From NCBI GenBank assembly GCA_018806985.1, contig JADANN010000401.1:1240001-1304000 (forward strand): a stretch of DNA of 64,000 nt. Direction: 5' to 3'. Below are positions 1-10,500 of the stretch, in pieces. This DNA comes from Angiostrongylus vasorum (lineage: Eukaryota; Nematoda; Chromadorea; Rhabditida; Metastrongylidae). The notes beneath the pieces were generated by a model that was given only the letters and a program-made list of their open reading frames with translations, did no database searches and had not been told where the DNA came from. The number at the start of each line of letters is the position of its first letter. Positions within the stretch are counted from its first letter, which is position 1. Both the position numbers and the translations under genes were made by a program.

Positions 1-240
1 GATCCGTCAACGTCCTGGTATCAAACTTTTCGCATGGTGGCAAATCTGCCTTTGATCCACAAGGGCTGCGACTGCCTGTGGTGGTGAGGACCTGGGGCAG
101 ACTTTGACCATGATAACCTCGGGATTCCAGGGAACCACAATGGCTAAACCAGCAAATCTCCGGAGAATGGAAGTTATGCTAGGGCCCGCACAACCAGTGA
201 AGACGGGCCATCGATGTATCCTAGTAAGCAAGTAAGTAAA
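1..240 (+). repeat. Repeat family B copy B1, cut by window edge
   Basis: Matches the body of family B (GTCCTGG...CACAATGGCTAAACC...GGGCC-GCACAACCAGTGA) and ends in a TAAG-like tail near 225-238. The 5' part lies outside the window. Confidence 0.85.
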
Positions 241-864
241 AACAAATTCCAAATATACTTTTGTATAAGACAAAATATTGCATATTTTAGCAATAAGTTT
301 TCAAATAGATCACATAAGATAAGGTAATTTTAGAATAAAGAGAATTCTTAATGATAACAACAAGCAATCGGTTTCTTGAATAAAGTGTGGTGAATGCTTA
401 GCGGTAGAGACAGTAGGAAAACAGAAGGAAAAAGAAGGAAGAAAAAGGAAAAGGAAAAGACAAGAACTAAGTGGAAACATTGCCGCTGTCATAAGCTGTT
501 TTCCAGGGTTTTACGACGATAGCGATAGAATTAGTTCCACCAAACATACAAATCTATTTATAACTTCTTATACAGTAATCGACCTTCATGTAGATCATGA
601 TGGAATTGTCGATGTTGTTCATTCCTTTGATGGATCCCCAGTGAGGTGTCGCGCAATCGGATCGTAGATGAATAAGACTGCTGCTGGTAATATCGATCGA
701 AGCACAGAACGATGCTCGAGTTGCCATTTATCGATCGTTGATAGCGTTGGCATCGAATGTCGGTCATTCGATCGAATGACCTCGTATGTTCGATTCCTGT
801 ACACTTGTCATGGACGACGTTCATCACGCGAAACATTACGAAAGAGACAATTTTGTAACTACTT
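241..864. other. No gene seen; polypurine tract and perfect palindrome
   Basis: No exon chain is visible. Positions 415-465 form an almost pure A/G run on plus. A perfect 20-bp palindrome sits at 762-781. Overlapping open frames on both strands at 560-860 look like by-products of the CGATCGAA-rich composition. Confidence 0.5.
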
Positions 865-1232
865 AAATACTTACTTGGATGGCCCGTCTTCAGTGGTTTT
901 GCAAGCCCCAGCATAATTTTCAATTCTTCGGAGTTTTGCGGTTTAGCCACTGTGGATTCCTGGAGTTCTGAGCTCAGCCAGGCCAAAGTCTGCCCCCAGG
1001 TCGTCACCACCACAGGCAGTCGCAGCCCTTGTGGATCAGAGATTGGCCACCATGCGACTAGTTTGATACCAGAAAGGTGGTGGATCTTGTTATCGGTTTA
1101 CTCTAAGCTGGAGTTCGTGATGAAAATGCTGGACTCCGACTCCTTCTCAGCTTAAGAGGCCGTGTTGAGCGATGCATCCCCCCGCTGTATATTGCACCCA
1201 GACACCCAGGAACACATGGAACTACTTGAATA
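865..1232 (-). repeat. Repeat family B copy B2, near full length
   Basis: Minus-oriented copy: on plus it begins with the inverted tail ACTTAAATACTTACTTGGATGG and runs through the complete body to the head near 1225. About 85% like the other copies by eye. Confidence 0.85.
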
Positions 1233-1380
1233 AACTGCTGAATATGAAGTGCATGATTTCGGACAGAACGTTTAGAATGTTGTACACCTTTTTTGGTATT
1301 CCAATATATCTTTCAAAATACAAACTTTTACAGTAAACACAGCTTTACTAACAAGCTTAGAGATTCTATTCATATAAAAG

Positions 1381-1662
1381 GATAAAGCTCTCGGCGTTGA
1401 TCAATCCATCCCTGAGGGATGCGCCATGCATTCGACTTCATTAAGCATCGTTTGGAGGTGATTGGATGCATATTTGGCCTTTACAATGACTCGCAGTGGC
1501 CTACCGATGTATCGAACCAGTGCTTGCTATCCTCCCAGACAAGTCTAGTACCAATTTGCCGACCGCGGAGAGACGAAAGGCTTAGTGGGCCATGGGCGCA
1601 GGTATCGATTCCACGTGTGTTGCAGGGCGCCTCCGACCACTGCGCTACACGTGCCGTTCTCT
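1381..1662 (-). repeat. tRNA-derived SINE family A copy A1
   Basis: Minus copy running from the 3' end (GATAAAGCTCTCGGCGTTGA on plus) to the tRNA-like head at about 1600-1660. The conserved body includes CATGCATTCGACTTCATTAA and GACAAGTCT. Confidence 0.85.
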
Positions 1663-2827
1663 AACCATATAGCAACTTGAATTTGACAAAAATGACGAAA
1701 TCCTTCTTTGGCCGTCTTTAATTTTCTATCCTCTTTCATTATTTTATCCTCGCAAAATAAGTTACTATTATGTAAAACTCGCTCACTAACGACGATTCTT
1801 TTCAAACGCTTGTCCCTAATACTTTTGCGACGGCGTGATATCTACACGAGTCATTCGTGGGGAGACATTGCGGCTGGTATGACCTATGTAGAGGTCATTT
1901 TGTTTCCGGTGATTCATTTGGCCGCACAGAACTGTTTTCATACAGTTCTAGTACTTGATCGATAGCCTGTCCTAGAGAAGTGTTGTAACGACCATCGATC
2001 ATCTATAGAGGTATTCTGAACATTTACTGATGTACAAAAATCTCCTTTTGGACTAGTTCATCTCGTAGGCGGGGAACTGTTGCTGGTGAAAAGAGTGGCC
2101 ATCAGAGAAGGCGTTACAATCCGGACATCACATGTACGGAACATCAAATCTTTGGCATCTTGATATATGTGGCAATGTCCTTAATCTTTTTTCGTCAGCA
2201 TGGGTCGGAATTTCCGATCTCACTCTACCTTCCACTTGAATCGCGTTACATTCTCGGTGATGCGTTAGATAACGCTGACTGATCCCTCACATCATGACCA
2301 TGTAGCGTTCAGGGTTTCCGTGGCGTACATTAGTACGTTACGAATTGATATTGATGAGATGGGTGCGGTTAGGACGTTCTTTGTCTTCTCAACTACATCT
2401 GCGATGCCTACCTAAGTTCCCTAGGCCGTTTGTGTCCTTTTGCTGAGATCAGAAGCTGTGTACCGTCGTAGTGATTGTCCAACCATGGGCACATAAATGG
2501 AACACTAGGAGAAATTCGAACCGTGAGGAAGGATGGAATATCAGGAACAGATCCGTTTCTAATGAAAATTTCTTAGATGAAGCCGAAGACCGATCAGTCC
2601 ACACGAGCGGTCGGAATCGACAAGCACTCATTCTGTATGGCTGGTATTTGATGTCATAAGGACGATGTGATTATTGAGAGAAAGAACCATGGTGACAACA
2701 CATTTATTCTCTCTCATATGCTAGATGGGTGATGGACGCGGCAGTGTAAAGGACGAAGGTGAACTTGTAATGACTTCTGGATGAGTGATTGTTTCGCTCG
2801 GACATCGGAGATCAGTCTCTAAAGCGT
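1663..2827. other. Intergenic, nothing recognisable
   Basis: Only short ORFs of under 90 codons on both strands, without splice-consistent neighbours or family motifs. Confidence 0.4.
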
Positions 2828-3095
2828 AAAGATAAGAGTTTGACGTTGATCAATCCCTGAACGATGCGCTATGCATTCGACTTTGTCAAGCATCGTAGAG
2901 GTGATTGAATGCATATCCAGGCTATATAATAACTTGCTGTGGCCTGCCGCTGTATTATATCAGCGTTTTAACCGTCGCATACAAATCTGGTGCCAATTTT
3001 TCCGATTCCGTATGGATGGAAGGCTTGGTGAGAGCTGGGCATGGGATTGAACCAGCAACCGATCCACGATATGTTGCAGCTAACCCCCACCAAAG
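2828..3095 (-). repeat. SINE family A copy A2, diverged
   Basis: Same order as A1: GTTGATCAATCCCTGA, then GATTGAATGCATAT, then a tRNA-like head in minus (GGGATTGAACCAGCAACC on plus). Clearly older than A1. Confidence 0.75.
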
Positions 3096-5578
3096 GAGTC
3101 TGTATGTTCCACTGGCACAGAACTTGATCAGTTTCTAGGTGCTCTAAGTGGTCAAGCCCTAACAGGCGTTACTCGTGCTTCTTCCAAACTGTGCAACTTT
3201 GATGTACGTTGTTTCATTGGCAAGCTAATAAGAGATTGTTACAAAAGTTTATTCTGCTAACGTTGCAACGTCCATGTCTTATTCAGAGCTGCGATGATTA
3301 CAGATTGTTCACAGGCGTTCGTCCTTGCGATGAGGATCTTTGAAGTCGCATCTAGGCGTATCAAAATCATGCAGCTCCAATTAAAACTGTTCTTTTATTC
3401 AAAATCTTTCTCTCAGACTCTTCGTAGAGCTTCGTAAGCTTAGGAGTATGTTGGCAGATACCTGCAATTACTGCAGCTTCATAATGGAATGTTGGATTAA
3501 GAATATCAAGAGACGTACGTCCTTTAGCTGCCTATAAGTTCTCAAGTTCCGTAGCGTTTTAGTAAAGGATCTATGGTGAGCCGATGGCATTCCACGTTAA
3601 TGTTGCCTACGGCTTTTTCCCCCAAAGGACTGACGAATAAAGTAAGAGAAAAAGCCTAACGTAAGATGAATATGGGACCTCACTTCTTGAATTCTAGAAC
3701 ATTTCTTAATTCTTGCGAAAAAAAATCTTAAGCAATGTAGCCGATGGTCCGATAGGTTGCAGAACTCCTACACAACTTTGAAATCGGTAAGAGAATAGTC
3801 TTAATTTACGATCGTTCCTGGAGTTTTATGTTGTCATGGAGTTTATGACTTTTTCCGACGAAAAGTCCCTGTCCTATGTCATAGGCTGCATTCATCGACA
3901 AGTGTGATTTCTCTCAGTCCGACATCGTCGTCGTTGACCTTCCTGTTTGGCTTGCACTTTGGGTTCCTAAATTGAAGCTTCGATTATCAACGCTAATGCA
4001 GTACAATTGGAGACCGTCATCACAACACTATGTCTGGAAAGCGGGAATCTTTGCTGTGATTTTCGCAAGCCTTCCCAACTACTTGTGAACGAGTGGATAT
4101 TACTACTTCTTAAGTCAGTAAAATTTCCGACATAAAAAAACAAGTGATACTGCTCATTCTGTCTACGAGTGCTCCGAATTCCCTAATTTTGATGTTCTCT
4201 AGGCGCTGTATTAAGTCGTACGAGCTGTTCACTAATGTACTGTAGGACTACCTAATAGTTATGCTGATGGCCAATGTTCAGATGTTGTGCTGTTAGAGCA
4301 CCTGTACTGGATTCATCGCCTTGCAACCACCACCCACAATGGCGACTGAGTGGGTTCATTTGTGAGTGAGGTTACATCTTGAGGATCTCTTATCTTTTTT
4401 TCTACTCATCACGTTCATTGATCGTTGATTGTAGGTTTTTTCTTTTCCTAGGAATACGTAGATATTCGTAGTAAGACTTGCACAAATATTTCACCGTATT
4501 CAGTCGCAAGTTCTTATTGGATCAGATGGAGATTTGCTTCCTTGTGAGCCCTGGACGGTAGCGATTCCAGTGATTAGTTTACTGAACGACCGTTGACGAA
4601 GTGACGAACCAAATCCTTCACGTATATATAGGGAAGTGTAAATCAACCCGGAACGCAGGAGCATCTCAAGGAATGTACATTTCCACTTTAGGTTCGCCAT
4701 TTGGGATGCATCAAGTGGCCTTGTGAGTAAAATGGCTTGGAAACCCCTTCCATAATAAAGATTGTAACATATGACCGTAGTACTGAAGAGGCCTCAATCA
4801 TTTTCTGCAAGGTTTCACCACTTGGAACAAATGCAGTTTTACCAATGGAAAATTCGACGACATTCACATAGACGTGCAGCTCCTGCTTATCCATTGATAA
4901 TTTTTCTGTCTATCCAATTCGATCTGTTCTACAGCTTCGGGATTTTTCACGGAAAACTTTCATATTTTCGAAAGCTTCACATAAGTGATAGAAAGAAACT
5001 TCTAGGTGCTAAAAGTTCACCATACAGTTCACAGCTCCTGCGTGGCAGTTGTAAAGGTCATATATATTTGGCGTGTTCTTTATCTTCTCATCTTTACTAG
5101 AGATTCCTAGATTACAGAAAATCCGCTTCCCTTCAGCAAATTCAGTAGAAATCTGGTTCAGATATCAATACTTCTCGATGATTGTTTGGACGGTGCATTG
5201 GACAACACGTAATTCCAGGCAGTGCTGCTGTGTGTTGAAACCAATGCATGTTGTCCACTGTGCCCCCCAAAATGACCACTTCTCCTTTTTTGTCTTTTTT
5301 TCTCTAAAGTCCGGTTTACCGTAATTTTCTAGTATTTTTTGTGTTTTTTTATATTCCACGCGTCGTTTAATTTCTATGTGTCTTTCCATTTCTTTGGAGT
5401 ATATCTGATGAAAAACTACACCTCCAGCTACAGTACAGGAAGGATTTGGTAGTCAGTTTTGCAACACACGTTAATTGTACTAGGTTGTTCAGAAATTATT
5501 CGACAATTTGCAACTTCATTTTCCTTGTATATCTTTCAACTGCATTTTTTCGAGTTCTGTACTCCCTAGAGAAGGAGT
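3096..5578. other. Intergenic, nothing recognisable
   Basis: Two adjacent minus ORFs at 4500-4894 look mildly protein-like, but I find no homology, start context or splice chain to support a gene. Long T-runs flank 5280-5350. Confidence 0.35.
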
Positions 5579-5862
5579 ACGGCGTTTCTATCAGGAAGCC
5601 TAGCTAAGCGTAAACCAATACCAGGACCCACTACCGTCCTGATATCAAAGTCGCATGGTGGCAAATATCCTCTGATCCACAAGGGCTGCGACTGCCTGTG
5701 GTGGCGACGACCTTGGGCAGACTCTGGCCAGGCTGGCCTCGGGATTCTAGGGAACCACAAAGAGGCTTAACCAGCAAATCTCCGAAAATGGTGATTATGC
5801 TGGAGCCCGCGCAACCTGTGAGGACGAGCCGTTCAAGTATCAAGTAAATAAGTAAGTAAGTA
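5579..5862 (+). repeat. Repeat family B copy B3 with TAAG tail
   Basis: 5'-truncated plus copy starting near GCGTTTCTATCAGGAAGCC and ending in an AAGTAAATAAGTAAGTAAG-type tail at 5842-5862. It shows the 3' microsatellite tail typical of the family. Confidence 0.85.
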
Positions 5863-6025
5863 GGTACCCTATGGAGCAATACAAAGCCTATTTTTGTCTC
5901 TTTAGCCGTGTATAATTGAACTACGGTATAACAAGTATCTCCGACAAATTCTATAGGTTAGAGGTTGCAATGTCAAAAACAGCAAATTCGACCCATTTAC
6001 TTTTACCAATTTAAACCACGAAGTA

Positions 6026-6238
6026 CGCAGCATGACGGCTCGAAATATGAATGACGTTTGGAGCCAAGGAAGCGTTAATGAACGAGCAGTGCAATGTTGG
6101 TCTCGAAATTTCCACTGTGGTGCATTCGAGGAAGTATACAGACGTCCTCATGCTATTGAGCACGATGAATCGATGGCTTTGAGAGAAGAAAATACACACA
6201 CGATGTTAGAGAACTTGCAAGAAAACCAGCCAAGGTGA
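6026..6238 (+). pseudogene. mariner-type transposase N-terminal fragment
   Basis: An open frame of about 68 codons (ATG at 6032) resembles the N-terminal helix-turn-helix region of mariner transposases. It has TARNMNDVWSQG (family: AARNIN-V-G-G), then NERAVQCW-RNF--GAFE (family: TA--WF-KFR-GDF-) and a decayed EDEPRSGRP-like stretch. Identification rests on this family pattern recalled by eye. Only the first DNA-binding half is present; I see no DDD catalytic segment downstream and no inverted terminal repeats. It is therefore a dead fragment rather than a gene. It lies 160 bp after repeat copy B3 in otherwise empty sequence. Confidence 0.7.
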
Positions 6239-6499
6239 ATATATATTTGATCTCATTTTTTTGTTGACAGTGATCTAGAGTTAACAAGTTATAGACGTTG
6301 GAGACGCTATTAGATCCCTCGTGTTTACAGTAGACCAGTCTAAGTAAGTGATTGGGCACGACGAAGACAGTAATGAACAGTTAATACAACGTGTGCGTTA
6401 CTATCCTATGATCATCAGGACAACCAGCTTGCTTTTGTCCACCGCTTTGGGGCCGTGCTGAAAATCGACAAATTCACTGATTGAATTCTACTACTTTGT

Positions 6500-6778
6500 T
6501 ATAGTGGTTAGAGGCACCACTGCGACACGCACGTGATATAGATCTCCGCGCCCACGGCCCACCAAGCCTTCCATCCATCCGGGGTTGGCAAATTGGTACC
6601 AGACTTTTTTGGAGGATAACAGCACTGGCTCGATACATTGGTAGGCACCGCGAGTCATTGTAAAGGCCAGATATGCATTTAATCACCTCCAACGACACTT
6701 TATGAAGTCGAATGCATGGCGCATCCATCCCTCATGGATTGATCAACGCCGAGAGCTTTACCCTTTTATCCTTTTACC
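6500..6778 (+). repeat. SINE family A copy A3
   Basis: Plus copy. A-box-like TATAGTGGTTAGAGGC opens the tRNA-like head, and the end is TTGATCAACGCCGAGAGCTTTACCC. Confidence 0.85.
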
Positions 6779-7567
6779 TTGTTATAGAGGAGTCAAACAG
6801 ATGTAGATAATAGTGGTAGTCAGTCATCAGAACCTTCGTCTACTGAACCGACAGAAACACTCTGTAGTTTGTACTGTCAAGTAAACTACTGCAGATGAGG
6901 TGCTCTTCCAGTTCTATCCCTGGCTTTGGGTCGGATCCCAATGGATTCAAATTAGTGACCAGGGACTTGAAAACTTATTGGTTCAATCTCATCTTTCTAA
7001 CAATATAAGAAGGGATGATCAATCCAATTACCCACTTTGCTAAAAAATAAATACCTAAATGTGTACCCCTGGAATAGATGTTGTATCGAATACCTTCGTG
7101 CCATACCAGTCCCCCAGAAAATGCAACCCTAAGCAACACCTTCAAAATTGGAAATTTTCTAACCACTTTAACCCACAACAACCTACTATATAGCAACTTC
7201 TCAAATATTTTGACTTGGTGTACATAAAACTTCTTCTTCTACTCTATCGTCCTCGAAAGCTCAATAGTTGCTTCGAAATAAAACATTCTATGTTGGGAAC
7301 GAGAGCGCTTTATATGGAACAGTCACTCTGAACACAGTCTAGAACAAGAACAATTGAATAAAATTGCACAACAAGATCAGTCATTCAGGAAACAACCGGA
7401 AGCGAGCCATCTGATAAATAACAGCGCTCGCTTCCCAAAGATCACAAACACTACGCATGGCGATAAATATTCACAAACAATACGCCGCAAAGTAATTATG
7501 AAAAGTGTAGCACTGGGTAAGCGTTCGAAAACAAACAAAACATTCAACAGACAACAGTGCCTTGTTT
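6779..7567. other. Region 3' of fkb-6, no gene seen
   Basis: Lies just downstream of the minus-strand fkb-6 stop codon and should hold its 3' UTR. I could not fix a polyadenylation signal. ORFs at 7354-7752 are shadows of the fkb-6 terminal exons. Confidence 0.4.
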
Positions 7568-10500
7568 TCATTCTGCGACAACTTGCTCCATCGGTTCCGG
7601 TTTCTCTTCAAAAGGGTTTGGTTTCTCGGCCTAAAAGGATACCTTGTGTATTGGAGATGTATCCTTTCACAGTTTCAAGAAACTTGAAAGCAAAAAAGTG
7701 CAAGGGCATTACCTGGACATCATTGGCGATCTTCGAAAAGAGATTCCTGTAACGCTTCTTGTCACGTTCAAGTTGCTCCTTTATCATCTGACGAACAACT
7801 AGTAGTTGCTGAGCAGCCGCCTATAAACTGCAGGCTTTACATCAATCCGACAAGTACTACAGTAACCACAGCAGTTGTGAATTTAATAACCTTGTTCTCC
7901 GGATCAATTCTCAAAATCGTCTCGTATATCGATTTCGCTTCATCAAGATCACACAAAGCGGTACGTGCTCCAGCTTTTCGATAGAGGGCTTTCACATTAT
8001 CAGGTGAAAGTTCAAGTGCCTAGAAGAAACCACAACTAATACAATTATCCCTTACTGCTCCATTTTTTTTACCTGGTCGCCGCACACGACAACGCCAAGT
8101 TCCGGATTGCTAAGCAGTTGTTAGTTCGTCGACAATAGATAGTAATTTTTACAACTAAATCTTCAAGCATTCAGAGGACGCTAACACTAGAACAGACTGC
8201 TCTGTCCTTCCAGCCGCATGCATTTTATGGCACAACTTCCTGTGTGTTACTACAGCACCCATGCTGTCACATTGCTATCAACATTCCAAACTTTTTCCAA
8301 AGTTATAATATATACTTCGGTATTTTTCATGTCTACCTAGTTCATACTATAACTGTGATTCATTGTAGCGACTAGGATTGAAACAATGATCAAGTTTCAG
8401 TCCAATTACTTGTCAATAAGTTTCTTTTTTTTTGGTACGACCCTCTAACTAACACGATCTACTTCCGACAAGCTACCGAATGAACACGAAAAATGCGTGA
8501 AAGGAAAAGTTCCGTACGACAAAATAAAGCAACGAAAGAGAAAGGCATTGTTTACAATCGGATTGTACAGTACGGCCAACCACGCGCGACTACACAGGAT
8601 ATACGCCGTCCGTTAAGGGTTACACATCTGATTAAAAATAAGCAGAGAAAGTCGCAAAATCAACTTCTGTGAAGCATGGTTATGAAACAAGAGAATATTA
8701 TGCACATAAAAAGAACTATACCTTGTCACAATATTTGATGCAGTCGACGTTCTCACCCATTTTTGACGCAGTCAATGAGAGATTGAGGTAAGCTGCCAGC
8801 AACAAATCATTCCGAACCTTAATATAAGTAAGTCATGCATTGAAAGCGTCCCATTTAGAAACCAGAAATTTTTATGTCAAATCCCCAGTGCGCGACGAAA
8901 TCACCTTAAAAGACCGAACTAAGGCCTCAAAACAACGGAGTTTGTACAAAATTCCTACCTTACTGTGATCTGGATCCATATTCTTCTCGTACTCTAAGAT
9001 ATCCTCAATCCTTTTGTATTTGTTATATGCCAACTTCAGCTTATTCTGCTTAAAGAAGTGAGTGCCACGATCTTTAGCACGGGTCGCCTCCTCTAGTTTT
9101 TGTTCTGTCGTCATCTCCCATGTGGCGGGCACCTTCTCAAAGCTCTTCAAGAATATGGTAAACTCAATCACTGCATTTGGCGGTAAACCATACTCAGGAG
9201 GAGGATTTGGTCCGTATGAAAACCTAAAGTAATGGAGATATTCAAACTATAAAAAAAAGTAGATTGTGGACAGCTTGACATACGAAATACATTGTTCTGG
9301 CAACAATCCAAGAACTTATAGACAAAAAGTAGAGCACATGGACGTCTATCCTATTTTAAGGCATTAAAAAAGGAGAGAGAATAATGACTTTCTGTGGCCT
9401 ACCGATGTAGGGGCCACTGCTGATACCCTCCTGGACAAGCTTGGTACGAAATACCGACCGCGGAGGGATGAAAGGCATGGTGAGTCTGGGGCAGTGGGAT
9501 TGAACCCATGTGTATTTCAGAGCTCCTATGATCAATGCGCAACACGCGCCCCCTATTTTAAGGCGTTAAGAAGCAAAAACGCTGATGAAAATGAGTAGGC
9601 ATTTTGCTTCGAGAAAAAGATTTTTTCATTTAAATTGTAGAAAAGAAATCTTTGTAAAACGGCATGTAAGACCTTCCAGACAAAACCGCGTACCTGCTAC
9701 CTGAGAGCCGTATGGTAGATTTTTCACCACGACAGAAGCGACGTAATGCACGATCGACTCCTTCAGGAAGCCCTACCTCAGATCCTTCTCCAAGAACAAA
9801 GGTGATATCCTTGTCATAGAAAACTCTACCCTCATAAGTACCGACAGCGTGCACTGAAAATATGAAAAATATTCAGAACACTGATCAAACAAATGAAGTA
9901 ATTCAAAAAGGGTGTCACAACTGCACATCGTCCGTTCAAGAAAGGCAGACAAAATATCTGCGCGAATCCAGTACGCAGTGCATTTCACTATAATTTAGAA
10001 ACTGTTTAGGTAGAGAACTAGCTGAAAGAAACGCAAAGCAAGGGCCTCAGTGGTGCAGTTTGCAACGCGCGAGCACCAGGAAAGGATAATCATGGTTCGA
10101 TCTGGTCTTGGGTCCAAGTTTTGCCAATATCTAGGCATCACTGTGGTTGCATTTCACATCATACCCTGCCATAAAAATTATAGTATGCAGCAAATAAAAG
10201 GTTGACACTGTGATTATCACTCCTTTTAGAAATGATAATATCAAAATTTAGTAATCTCCAGAAACAAGAGCAGTTCTTGTTAAAGAAATGCTTCTTACAC
10301 CGTAGCCGTGCTATTTCAAAGACATGCAAAATGCTCTACTTTCTTGTTGGTCTTGAAGATGTACTGGACAGCGGTTTCTTGAATGATTGTTCAGTAATTC
10401 CATGCTCTACCATTTTTGTTCATCTAAATCAATCCTCGAACTCTAGGCAATAGAGATTCACAGTAAAGAAGAAGCGAGCTCCACCATGTCCATTCCATAT

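Noticed and set aside
558..1013. 151-codon minus ORF, one of the longest in the first 20 kb
   Set aside because: Its N-terminal third is repeat family B read as protein and the rest lies in CGATCG-rich palindromic sequence; no domain or splice sites.
4500..5100. Three ORFs of 66-109 codons (two minus, one plus)
   Set aside because: They overlap each other on opposite strands and adjacent frames, with no recognised motif or intron structure.
7354..7752. 132-codon plus ORF
   Set aside because: Antisense shadow of the last two fkb-6 exons.
8044..8110. Possible extra fkb-6 exon before GTAAAAAA
   Set aside because: Exons 7 and 8 join into a canonical TPR helix (KYCDKALELSPDN) without it; adding it would break the repeat.
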